Below, piece by piece: positions 36,127 through 47,807 of a stretch of DNA of 64,000 nucleotides. The translations under genes and the position numbers were made by a program. The notes under the pieces were generated by a model that worked only from the letters and a program-made list of their open reading frames with translations, searched no databases and had not been told where the DNA came from. The stretch comes from Panulirus ornatus. Taxonomy: Eukaryota > Arthropoda > Malacostraca > Decapoda > Palinuridae. The stretch's first letter is position 1. The number at the start of each line of letters is the position of its first letter. The stretch lies in assembly GCF_036320965.1 (NCBI RefSeq), contig NC_092236.1, forward strand, positions 16,267,018 to 16,331,017, in the 5' to 3' direction.

Positions 36127-36127
<1 letters not shown>
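35381..36127 (+). mobile_element. LINE-F: internally deleted RTE-like copy
   Basis: The 5' part (35381-35700) matches the N-terminal RT side of the family. It reads VLNAFDSRVADVG, then VVVSNLVKREEVVKLLV in the region before the RT fingers, followed by many stops. After about 35740 it jumps to the C-terminal domain and 3' UTR: GTCAGAAGTGGAGGAAAC corresponds to GTCGGAGGTGGAGGGAAC of LINE-D, and GACGTGCTGTCAAGGGGCTG to GACGTGCTGTCAGTGGATTG. The catalytic RT core is deleted. The 3' UTR resembles that of LINE-A (GTTTTGATGCATTATATATG). The tail is shortened (GCGCTGCCTTGGTAAAAAGT) and meets (TA)n at 36128. Confidence 0.82.

Positions 36128-36211
<84 letters not shown>
36128..36211. repeat. (TA)n microsatellite at the 3' end of LINE-F
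   Basis: TA run of about 83 bp. Confidence 0.97.
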
Positions 36212-36213
<2 letters not shown>

Positions 36214-36692
36214 GAGCCAAATCATCAATTCAAATATACATAAATTTCTGGAAACCCACACTTTTACACTCCCACACTCCCTTGGATGACGCATGTCGTC
36301 ATACGCTCCCGGCTAAATTGCACCCCAGTAACCATTCATCTAAGGCTGAGAGTCTTGTGTTTTGCTCCGGCCGGCAGATATCGAAGGCATATTTACGAAA
36401 TCCGGTGTGTGTGTGTGTGTGTTGGCGGCCTCTCGCTGTGGGTGTGACTAACTTACACTCCCGGACGTTTGGGAGAAAACAACAAACTAAGCCGGATCTG
36501 TGAGAGAGACAGTGAGTGCAAGGGGGCTATGACCAGCTACTGATGAAGCAGCTCACAGGTGCACGGAGTGATATGAGAACAGAGTGAATAATGTGGTAGA
36601 GGAGCCTATTCACGTAAGTAGATCTATTGAGGAAAAAGGTGAAGGGTGAGAAGGCAGGAAGGAGTGATGAGAGATGGTTGACCAGACAAATG

Positions 36693-36694
<2 letters not shown>
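36212..36694. other. unassigned sequence
   Basis: No gene. Short (GT)n at 36404-36422. Confidence 0.5.

Positions 36695-36771
<77 letters not shown>
36695..36771. repeat. (GA)n microsatellite
   Basis: Pure GA run of about 38 units. Confidence 0.97.
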
Positions 36772-36775
<4 letters not shown>

Positions 36776-37082
36776 GGAGTATATATGATTACAAAGATAA
36801 AGGACATATCTAAAACCCTATTTGCTTATTTCAATGCAAAAGCACCCAGTTCGTAGCCAACGGGAAAAAATTATCATGTTTATTTGAAGTTAAAAGCACC
36901 GTGTAATGTTGGTAAAAAAGAATGAGAATGAATGCCATTCATTACTGGCAATACTAATTTACGCTTATTTACCTTCTGGTAATGAGTCTATGGAGAAGGG
37001 CTGTATCTCTCTGTTCTGGTAACAAAATAAAACGTGCTAGTATATATGTCTGGTTTCTCATAAACATGAAATGATAGATAAT

Positions 37083-37213
37083 AATTTGTGCAAACAGTTT
37101 TAGGCAGTAATGATCTTTTTCATATCAACAACATTCAACGGAAAATTATTTGTGCAACCAGTTTTAGACGGTAATGATCTTTTTCATATCAACAACACTC
37201 GACGGAAAATTAT
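37083..37213. repeat. 64-bp tandem duplication
   Basis: TTTGTGCAAACAGTTTTAGG through GGAAAATTA is repeated 64 bp later with about six differences (CAACCAG, GACGG, CACTCGACGG). Confidence 0.9.
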
Positions 37214-38735
37214 TTTCTGGAGTTCAACAATTGTGTTTGGACAAAAAATTTTTTTCCTATGATAGCATTACGAATCTTTTCCCCGTTCCCACTTTAAGTC
37301 TACTCTCCTTAAGAGGAAAGGGTTCTAATCTTCTTAAGCGCTCCTCATGCAGTAGGTCTCTCAGAGCTGAATCTGTTATATAACTTTATTTTGCCTTCAT
37401 TCAAGTTTTTCTTCGTTTTTTCTTTTTCGCCTACAGATTGGATCCATACAAGATATTCATAATGTTGTCTTACAGAACTAACACGTTAGCGAGTGTCAGG
37501 ATTATTTCTGGTGTTTTATGGTGTTTGCTTTACTGCTTGCTGTCAAACGACGTTTGGGTTACTTCAAACCATTATTGGTTATGATTCCCAGACCCACAGC
37601 GAAATTCGGAGCACCTAATGTGCATAACATTTACATCTGTCTGCACTAAAATTTAGTAATTTTTCTTCAATTTTTGTATTGCATGCAAATCATTGAAATC
37701 CTAATTCTAACGCTTACTCATGAATGGTATATGTAAATTATGAAAATTAACAGACTCGGGCCCTCGCTTGCTTGCTTCTGCGGAGGGTTGACAGAACGGT
37801 GCAATGGCATTTTCCAGCGGTATAACCACTCACCCGTGCCATTCTTCTCTCTTCATACACAGATATTTCCGGAAGAATATTTCCTCTCAACCATCCTGTT
37901 TTCTGGAAAATACATCACCCCATCAGCCAGGAATTTCTATCCTTCCAAAAATTAGATAAACTGCTAGCAACTTTTTAAAGGGTTGATCGTTGTCCGTCTG
38001 GCAATTTTTCGGCGCCTTTACTGAAAGAAGAAAGCGCCACCATTTCATGGTACAAATATTATAGTACAACATCTTTCGTAAAATATATCACTCCAGCAGC
38101 CGGTAATTTCCACTCCTGAGGGAATAGATGATTTATTGATCATCGGCAACTGTGAATAGGGTCAGTCATCGCGCGTCTTGCAACTTCCTCTTTATAGTAT
38201 AGTAAAGATGATGGTGGCCAGGATTTGGTCCCAGTGGCACCCACCACTCATTCAGTCGCAGCCCTCAACCATCTATAACATCATGATGCTTCCTACCAGT
38301 AAATCTGTCACTAACCCAACCACACCATGTGACTTTTAATCTACATGGTGGTCTCTGGGATTATATTTCCTCAAAGTCCTTTGGAGAGTCTACCTATGTT
38401 ACATCTGAAGGAGGCACTTCTAAATATGTTATTGTATGAAATCTTGATGAATTTTTGGTAGATTTATTGGATAAGATTTCATTTCTTTTTATTGTTGTTG
38501 CTGAAGCCGTTCTGATTGTCTATTATTACGTTGCTCTCCTCTGGCAATTTTACTATTTTGTTTCCGATTACTTTTTTCTGTTGTTTTACCTGAGACTGAT
38601 GTTACGCCGAAAGAAAGGTAATCTAATGCAAATTTCTTATCTCTCGTCTCATAAATTCTAGTAATAATCGTTCTGAATATAATGCTGAATCGAAGCTGCA
38701 GGAGTTCTGAGGTTACTTATAATACTACTGTACAT

Positions 38736-38737
<2 letters not shown>
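37214..38737. other. unassigned AT-rich sequence with a decayed ~180-bp duplication
   Basis: TCTGGAAAATACATCACCCC followed by ATCAGCCAGGAATTTC (about 37901-37938) resembles CGTAAAATATATCACTCC and AGCAGCCGGTAATTTC (about 38077-38112), suggesting an old tandem copy about 175 bp apart. No gene; the open frames have no recognisable product. Confidence 0.4.

Positions 38738-38803
<66 letters not shown>
38738..38803. repeat. (TA)n microsatellite at the 5' side of LINE-D
   Basis: TA run of about 66 bp that ends at the 5' truncation point of LINE-D. Confidence 0.97.
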
Positions 38804-38806
<3 letters not shown>

Positions 38807-39657
38807 CATTAGGTACAGTAGGGTTGAGGGTCAAGTCAATTGGGAGGTAAGTTTGAATGGAGAAAAACTGGAGGAAGTGAAGTGTTTTAGATATCTGGGA
38901 GTGGATCTGGCAGCGGATGGAACCATGGAAGCGGAAGTGGATCATAGGGTGGGGGAGGGGGCGAAAATCCTGGGAGCCTTGAAGAATGTGTGGAAGTCGA
39001 GAACATTATCTCGGAAAGCAAAAATGGGTATGTTTGAAGGAATAGTGGTTCCAACAATGTATGGTTGCGAGGCGTGGGCTATGGATAGAGTTGTGCGCAG
39101 GAGGATGGATGTGCTGGAAATGAGATGTTTGAGGACAATGTGTGGTGTGAGGTGGTTTGATCGAGTGAGTAACGTAAGGGTAAGAGAGATGTGTGGAAAT
39201 AAAAAGAGCGTGGTTGAGAGAGCAGAAGAGGGTGTTTTGAAATGGTTTGGGCACATGGAGAGAATGAGTGAGGAAAGATTGACTAAGAGGATATATGTGT
39301 CGGAGGTGGAGGGAACGAGGAGAAGAGGGAGACCAAATTGGAGGTGGAAAGATGGAGTGAAAAAGATTTTGTGTGATCGGGGCCTGAACATGCAGGAGGG
39401 TGAACGGAGGGCGAGGAATAGAGTGAATTGGATCGATGTGGTATACCGGGGTTGACGTGCTGTCAGTGGATTGAATAAGGGCATGTGAAGCGTCTGGGGT
39501 AAACCATGGAAAGCTGTGTAGGTATGTATATTTGCGTGTGTGGACGTATGTATTTACATGTGTATGGGGGGGGGGTTGGGCCATTTCTTTCGTCTGTTTC
39601 CTTGCGCTACCTCGCAAACGCGGGAGACAGCGACAAAGTATAATAATAAAAAAAAAA

Positions 39658-39659
<2 letters not shown>
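38804..39659 (+). mobile_element. LINE-D: young 5'-truncated RTE-like LINE
   Basis: Contains the end of the RT ORF (after motif C), the C-terminal domain, a 3' UTR with a G-run (39567-39575), and the tail GCTACCTCGCAAACGCGGGA (39606-39625). Then comes GACAAAGTATAATAATA with an A-run, running into (TA)n at 39660. It is 5'-truncated at 38804 directly against another (TA)n. It is almost identical to LINE-E in the overlapping part, so both are recent. It lies about 7.3 kb from E and in opposite orientation. Confidence 0.93.
38853..39455 (+). pseudogene. RTE-like LINE ORF, C-terminal 200 codons, frame intact
   Basis: An uninterrupted frame from the truncation to a TGA at 39453-39455; the Met at 38853 is simply the first available one. 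It reads KCFRYLGVDLAADGTMEAEV at the end of the RT thumb region, then a domain with YGCEAWAMDRVVRRRMD, CLRTMCGVRW, WFGHMERM and GRPNWRWKDGVKKIL. This C-terminal pattern (GCE-W, GHM-R, GRP--RW-D) is typical of RTE-type LINE proteins. One codon present in LINE-E (Leu in TMLYGCE) is missing here through a 3-bp deletion near 39059. It is a 5'-truncated fragment without RT catalytic motifs. Confidence 0.88.

Positions 39660-39732
<73 letters not shown>
39660..39732. repeat. (TA)n microsatellite at the 3' end of LINE-D
   Basis: TA run of about 73 bp joined to the A-rich tail of LINE-D. Confidence 0.97.
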
Positions 39733-39734
<2 letters not shown>

Positions 39735-40437
39735 TTTGTGAGTAACTGAATATAGATAATGTGGTTTTAGGAAACTTTCGGTTTACGTCTGACTTCCTTT
39801 ACAGCTCTTGAGGGTAGGTTACCAGGAACACACATGGACTGATAAGAAGAGAGAGATAAAGAAAGAGAAAAAAGGGGGTTATACACTTTCATAAATGTGC
39901 GTGAAGACACATTTGCACACACACACACATACACACACACATTAGACAAAGCATATAACTGTTATCATTTCTCCTAATATCAAATCATTACTCAACCATC
40001 TCCCAAAACAGAGAGCGTTATCCAGCTAATAAGTTAATCTCATCATGGGCGACTTTTCTATTAAATAATACTAATCTCCTTGTCTTCAACTGACGTTCCT
40101 TTGTGAAGCAGGAGGAGGAGGAGGAGTCAACTTTCAGTTTCAATCCCTTTGTGTAGTTATGACCTCTTGAAATCTTTCCGGAACTTGCTGCAGCGTAAAT
40201 ATCACTCAGCTTAGATGTATTCTTCTGACAGATGTTAATCCCCTTCCTGTAACTGAAAGCACTACAAATTTCCATTAATTTTCCTTATGACTGAAAACTC
40301 TGCAAATCCTACTGAGACCCTTTCTGACTGTAAACCTCTTTTTACATGTGATACACTCCATAAAGATTACAAGCACAGGATTTTTTTTCTTTAGAGAAAT
40401 GAGCTTCATTTATCTCCCCATCTACCTCTGCCTCCTC
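39733..40437. other. unassigned sequence
   Basis: No gene or repeat family recognised. Short CA run at 39916-39940. Confidence 0.5.
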
Positions 40438-40463
40438 CTGTCTGTCTGTCTGTCTGTCTGTCT
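40438..40463. repeat. (CTGT)n tetranucleotide array
   Basis: About six CTGT units. Confidence 0.94.
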
Positions 40464-40784
40464 CTAGGTAGATAGCACAGGCAGGATGCCAGTAAATGAC
40501 CTGGTCGGTATATATTCCCGGAAACAACTCCCAGCTCGTTATCAAGGTGGTCAGTGAAGACTGCGCAGTGAAAAAAAAAGAAAAACAAAGAAAGCACTTC
40601 AGGGGTTGTCAAGCGTCAGTCCTTTCTCACTCACACGTAGGCTGCTGGCTCTCAAAGTCCACAATCATGCAATCTCTCCACCTCGCACATAACACCTGAC
40701 CAACACATAATTCACGCCATTCGTTCTTCGTAACTCTAGATTCTCTTGCGGTGAGCAAAATCTTGTCGGAACAGCTCGTAAGTA

Positions 40785-40793
40785 CCCCCCCCC

Positions 40794-40872
<79 letters not shown>
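40785..40872. repeat. poly-C and (TC)n microsatellite, left arm of an inverted pair
   Basis: C14 at 40785-40798 precedes about 36 CT units. The (GA)n array 46 bp downstream is complementary. Confidence 0.96.
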
Positions 40873-40877
<5 letters not shown>

Positions 40878-40917
40878 CCTCTATGGGATCTTCCCTTTTC
40901 GAAGCTCAGCGATGAGT

Positions 40918-40918
<1 letters not shown>

Positions 40919-40996
<78 letters not shown>
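40919..40996. repeat. (GA)n microsatellite, right arm of an inverted pair
   Basis: About 39 GA units, complementary to the (TC)n at 40800-40872. Confidence 0.97.
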
Positions 40997-40997
<1 letters not shown>

Positions 40998-41108
40998 ACA
41001 GGGATCGAACCCAAGCGAGCAGCCGTGTAACGATGGGGGACGGACGACACGAATGCCATTCATCACTTCTAGGTTGATCGTCATTCTCGCAGGAGCAGCA
41101 ATTAGTCT

Positions 41109-41109
<1 letters not shown>
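40997..41109 (-). mobile_element. possible tRNA-derived SINE remnant between two (GA)n arrays
   Basis: The minus strand has a clear B box, GGGTTCGATCCCTG (about 40999-41012). The matching A box is degenerate and I cannot place it with confidence. The 113-bp segment sits precisely between (GA)n arrays of the same orientation. Confidence 0.4.

Positions 41110-41189
<80 letters not shown>
41110..41189. repeat. (GA)n microsatellite
   Basis: About 39 GA units in the same orientation as 40919-40996. Confidence 0.97.
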
Positions 41190-41191
<2 letters not shown>

Positions 41192-41877
41192 AGTTATAGA
41201 CAGTAAGTGGGTGAGACGTTGGGCGGCGGGGAGGAACCGACCTTTCTGTTGTGGGTGGCGTGGTTCCCTTACAGTCCTGAGATGATGTGCTGGGACGGTG
41301 AGGTTATCTGGTGGGGTTAGTGTGAGGGGGAGAGACGGCAAGGGTGAGGAATAGAAAGGTGATGGCGAGTGTGAGGATTATGTGGTGAAAGTGAGGAAGA
41401 GGATGAGGTGTTATTGGTGAAGGCAGAGGGGATAATGAGTAGTGATAACTTCCTCACCTTCTTCATTATTTTTCTCCCTCATCATTACGACTGAATCCTC
41501 ACCCTCATCTACCCAGTTCCCACCCTCACCACACGGTCCCCAACCGCAATCATCACTACCTAATCCCTCCCAGGTGCACGGGGTAAAGATGATCGCCGAA
41601 GGAAGGTAGATATTGTAAATGATGCTTCAAAAGTGAGGAAATGAGTGGATGACTGAATCAAACAGTCAGAAAAAAAAAGAAGAGACAACCTCCAAAAGAA
41701 GCATTTACTATTGCAACACATGGTCAGGGAGCGCTCATGTCATCCCTCACTGGTACATACTTGAACGCCGAGCCACAGTATAACTTGACGTCATCCCGTC
41801 TACATCTTCAGGAAGAAGTGAAATGAGAATTCTACGTTCAGAGATGGCGCTAAACAGTAAATGTGTAACGGACAAAG

Positions 41878-41879
<2 letters not shown>
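41190..41879. other. unassigned sequence
   Basis: G-rich, then C-rich, on the plus strand. No gene. Confidence 0.5.

Positions 41880-41942
<63 letters not shown>
41880..41942. repeat. (TC)n microsatellite
   Basis: Pure TC run of about 31 units. Confidence 0.97.
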
Positions 41943-41944
<2 letters not shown>

Positions 41945-43895
41945 GTTCTGATGACAGTGACAGGAAAAACAGACACAAAACTCTTAGTTTCGCGATGTTT
42001 TATGGGACAGAAAATTGTTGCAGACAAGAAATGGAGCGTAATAAACTTAAAGAGGGTGTGCTCCGCCCAGAGTAAACACAGAAACTTCGTCAGAGTTTGC
42101 AGGTAAAAGTTGAGTTCGGAACAAAAAATTGACAAACTTTCAAACGCTCATTGCTGAAAGTATACACACCTTTCATCCAACGAGTTTGGGAGGTGAGGGA
42201 GACAAAAATTTGAAACTCTAATTACAAGCGCTTAAACTTCACCAGAAGTTGTGTTGACATGACTATATACAGGGTAGATATACACGTTGTCTGCCTGGCT
42301 CGTTTGTATCATACTACTTCTAAGGGACTTTCGTCATTCGTTGCCTTGGTGCGTTAGCCCATACGCATATGTTTACGAACGCTCAAGTGCGAGATCTTTA
42401 CTGTAATCCATCATTAAATAAATGTTCAACAAATTCTCTTTATCTTTTAGGGCTGCTAATTCTGTTATAAGTAGATTCGGATTCCTCAACCCATTTATGA
42501 TTAAAAAAAAATCGTAGAATAGGAGGAAGTAATGAACCAGTTCTAAATGCAATTGAACACGATCACCACATCTGGCAATGTAACATGTTTCAGAACTTTA
42601 CTGAAGACGCCTCCGTCAAACGGAAGCGAGGATCGTTATGACTGTCTTGGATTGTATATAAACACGATATAAACCTCTATAAAACCAAAGTAGTTTCCTT
42701 TCATTTCTGGACCCTCTTGGTGGTGTGGTGGTGAGTGCGGTATTTATTAGGAGACTCCTGGAACAAGTTTACGTGGAGAGAAGCACCTTAATCAGGCTTA
42801 ATCAAGGCCTTCGTATCTTAAACATTGCAAGTAATGAAACGTAACTTCTGCGTTGATCACTGATGTAACAGTTGCCTTTCATCACCGTCACATAAAATGA
42901 ACCGCGCCCAAGAAATATGTTCCAGCGAGGTTCGTTCCCCCTTGGGGGTATCTGTCGACAAGACTCACTGATCCAGGACCCCGAGTCAATGACTGGATTA
43001 GCATGACAAGTAGAAACTTTCTTTGAAATACTGTGAGGAGAAAAGATACTAACTCCAGACCGACTGACTCTTCGCCCCAATGTTGTTCCCTCTGACAGAA
43101 TATCGCCTTTTAGACAGTGAAGTCGTTTTCTAGCTCTGTGTAAAATCATGAGTTCACATACCATCAGTAAGATTCCTGTATTCTCCTCTCAACCTCATGA
43201 CCAGAACAGAGACATCAAATGTGCAATGAGCTTCGTCCACCTCTAAGAATAGATTACATGTTTATATTCAATACACTTGATGTTCTCAGAGTTGACACTC
43301 GTTCTGACAGCCTATCTTGCCATTGTTCAATTGTGGAAGCTGTTTCATGTTTATGATATTCGTTTTGTTTGATTCATCATTCTAATCTGATACGATTCGT
43401 CCAAAACATCATCAAATAAGATGAATATTCTGTATGTTTATCTCTTCGTCCGTATTCACCTTCTTACAAAGGCTTTTTCACCAACGCTCACACACTAATA
43501 AATCATTACGAAGGTAAACTTCAGCCCCAGCGGCACAACACATAAACAATGCTGGCGTCTCGTAGAAGACCCTTCCCCTCCTCTGGCAGTATAAATAACA
43601 AACATATAAGCGTAGGATGATGGCATGCACTCACTAATGAACTCTCTCCAACATGCAAAGGTCATGCAAGGGGGCAATTATGCCTGTTCTGTATGCATCG
43701 TGAATAATCAAAAAGTTGGCTGGAGAAATTTTCTTGGCATATGAACCGTCACAGAACACCTGTGAGGCACGTGTGCTGGTGTCAAAACTGGGAACTACCA
43801 TTGCTCTACTGAGCGACGAGAGTACACTTTGTGAGTCTAAGTGAGCAAGGTAATAGTAAGAGGGTATACAGGATAACAGTCATTGTATACAGTTT
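41943..43895. other. 2 kb of unassigned sequence, one non-repetitive frame
   Basis: A minus-strand frame of 120 codons at 42802-43164 is not low-complexity and has several Cys and Trp residues, but I recognise no domain and no exon signals. A decayed repeat is as likely as an exon. The rest is AT-rich and featureless. Confidence 0.4.
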
Positions 43896-44300
43896 TCAGG
43901 GTTAAAATGTGTACTATTTGTAAAGTATGTGTACAAAACACATAGTCTTGACAATAAGTGTTGGCAATCAAAGTGCTCAATTTGAAACTATGGGTGCATG
44001 ATTTGGTAAGAGTGTAGAATTTTGCCAAAATGTGTGTACAGTATGAAAGCATGAGTGTACAGTTTGACTGCATCAGCGTACAGCAGCACAACCTCACAGT
44101 ACGCTCGTGCAATATGACAGTAACGATGTACAGTGTGACAGCATGAGTGTACAGTTGTGCCGTTACGAGTGGACACGCTTACGATGAGACAAGATAAACC
44201 GGCAGTCAATCTGTCCAGTTACGGGTGACAATGTACATGCTATGGAAAACAAAGTGTACAGGTCTACGAGTGAGCTAAATACGCAATACAAATGTCCAGT
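43896..44300. repeat. degenerate ~22-bp tandem repeat
   Basis: Recurring GTGTACAGTTTGAC / ATGTACAGTGTGACAGCATGA phrases about every 20-24 bp, clearest at 44030-44165. Confidence 0.65.
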
Positions 44301-44577
44301 TCTGCCATCAATCACTGACGAAGTGAGGGTAAACACTAACCTAAATATTAGAGGAGTGAACGAGAAGTGCACGAAATTGTGATATGAGGGTAGAAATAGG
44401 TAGTACGTATCAGTGTTATAATCTACTTGTTTAGGCTGTAGACAAGTCGGCATGAACTCAGTGTAAAAGCGAAGAAGCTGAAGAAAGGAAGGATCAGACG
44501 TTGACGAGGCGGGAGCTGCCGGTGAGAGTGCACAAATAGACTATAGCTCTGTAGTTGCTGAGTGCAGTGAAACACTT

Positions 44578-44580
<3 letters not shown>

Positions 44581-44649
<69 letters not shown>
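44581..44649. repeat. (GT)n microsatellite
   Basis: GT run of about 30 units ending in GTATGTGTG. Confidence 0.97.
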
Positions 44650-45783
44650 GTTTACCTATGAAAAGAAAAATCAAAGCGATCCTCATTCTTTCGACAAGTG
44701 AATTCATTTCAGTGGTGTCGATTTTTTTTTTACATATATCAAAGGATTTTTTTTCTCTCTCTCTCCCATCAGGTATGAAAACAAATAATTTACAGTGAGT
44801 GAAAATCCCAGCAAATCCACTCGTACTCTGTAAACCACTCTTTATCAACAGCGTAAATATTTAAATATGTTTATATATGAAAAAATGAAAGCAATCCTCA
44901 TGCTTTCAATGAATGAATGAATTCATTTCATTGGTGTTCGGTGGATGAAAAAGCAGATTAGCCCTACACTATAAGGCAAGAAAGGGATACACTGTTAAAG
45001 TGTTAATTAAGAAACCATTAGAACATACGTGTTACCATACTGTGTTAGTTTAATACCATCTTCACCCTTACTAGCATAACTGCTAAGAGCTTCTAGGTCT
45101 GATCTTTCACCGAGTGGAGGAGAAGGAGTCTTTTACATCCCCAGGAGGGAGAATTTCTCGCGAGGACCAGGCGAGATGATGGATGTGACAAAATGCCTGT
45201 CAACGAAGGTTGGAACTGTGACAAATAAGAGATCTATAGTTGGCCGACGTCGCTGCCAGAGATCATTCATGTCTGGAAGGTTGACGACCGTGTGGTGCTG
45301 ATATGACAACGATGTAAGGATACTGTGATGAATCAACCATGGAATCAGGATTTAATGACTAAATTCATCGACTATGACTCGTATAGGGAGTTTCGCACAC
45401 CCTCTTACGTTAGGATCTCATTTAAGTACGAATCTCAACAACAGATGTTTGATCTTCTATAAAAGTATTCGCAGGTAGTCTTAGATCACACTGACCTGTG
45501 GTCTCCCTTGAAATTATCAAAATGTATTTAGACCATATACTTGACCTCCTGTTAAAGTGTATACACTACTCCATACCATCTGATCTTTGGTGTCCAGTAA
45601 ATGTATTTACATAGGTTCAGACAAAGTGGTATTTGGTGTTTTATAGAAGTGTTTAGTACTTTCATATCTACTAGTTTTTGCTGTCCCACAGCGCACAGTT
45701 CTGTTTCATATACTCAAATCATAACCACTTTGAGATACGACTTTCCCCACCTGTATATTGCATTCACCTACCAATGTGAAAAA

Positions 45784-45785
<2 letters not shown>
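44650..45785. other. 1.1 kb of unassigned sequence
   Basis: No recognised gene. ATGAAAGCAATCCTCATGCT near 44885-44905 echoes ATCAAAGCGATCCTCATTCT near 44670-44690, and both are followed by GAATTCATTTCA with TGGTGT, suggesting an old ~220-bp tandem copy. Confidence 0.45.

Positions 45786-45861
<76 letters not shown>
45786..45861. repeat. (TA)n microsatellite
   Basis: TA run of about 76 bp. No mobile element recognised on either side. Confidence 0.97.
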
Positions 45862-46269
45862 CGTTAAGACGTCACTGCGCAATAAAAGGAAGTGCTTGAA
45901 TACCGGAAAGCTCCAGGAAAAAACAAGGAATTCAAACGAAGGACCCGCCAAGGCGAGCAAATGTTGATCAGAAACCTGACCCCTAGGAGGAACCACGAGC
46001 GTCTCAGGTCAAAGGTCAGGCTGAGAGGAAGTGCCACGCCGACGCTGCTCCCACTGTTAATTCGTTAAGATTATAATTCAGGCGAAAAGTTACTTCAGAT
46101 GTTTTCAAGATTGCGATAAATTACCCAGAAAATGAGATTAGAAGGAATGACTCCGGAGCAAGTAGTTTAATGAGGTGAACTCTCCCGGGGGGCTGGGGAC
46201 GCTTCGTCCCTCGGAGCGAAGTCTGCAAACACAGCCTTCGTAGGCAACATTCTGATGTAGAGTGAATGT

Positions 46270-46700
46270 GTAAGATTACACCACAGTCAAGAGTGCATGG
46301 TAAGACGACACTCAAGGGCGTATGTTGCCGTCAAGAGTGCATGGTACAACCACAGGTTAGGTCTAGTGCATGTAATGAGAGCAATCTCAGAGTGCATGTT
46401 ACGGTCACAACCATGAGCGCGTCTTAAGATCATAGTCTAGAGTGCAGGTTACGGTCAAGGTCGAGAGTGCAGGTTACGGTCAAGGTCTAGAGTGCAGGTT
46501 ACGGGTCATGTTGAGGTCACAGTCATTAGCATATGGTAAGCCCACAGTCTAGTGTGCATGTTAAGGTCACAGTCAAGTTACAACCACAGCCACGAGTGAA
46601 TGTGACGGTCACAGTCTAGAGTGCATGTGACGGCCACAGCCTAGAGTGCATGTGACGGTCACCATCATGAGTGTTAGTCACGACCACAGTCAGCGGGTGG
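46270..46700. repeat. ~24-bp minisatellite, about 15 degenerate copies
   Basis: Phrases of the type AGAGTGCATGTTACGGTCAC and AGTCTAGAGTGCAGG recur throughout. Best preserved at 46436-46505 and 46600-46670. Confidence 0.85.
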
Positions 46701-46867
46701 TACAAACGAGACCATGATAACCCTTCTGATACTACAGTGTACATGTAGTTCTTGCATTACAGTCGGCACATTATCCACAGCGATACACTCACTCCGCATT
46801 TCTCTCCCCCTCTTCACTTACTTAATCTTTGAATCACAAGCCATTTATGCTATTTACACGAAATTTC

Positions 46868-47743
<876 letters not shown>

Positions 47744-47807
<64 letters not shown>
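47744..47807. repeat. (TA)n-(CA)n at the 5' side of LINE-E
   Basis: TA run to 47798 followed by CACACACAC. Confidence 0.96.

Noticed and set aside
38942..39617. 180- and 203-codon minus-strand frames over LINE-D, and the matching plus-strand frames over LINE-E
   Set aside because: Antisense shadows of the LINE ORF; the sense strand carries the recognisable RT-associated domain.
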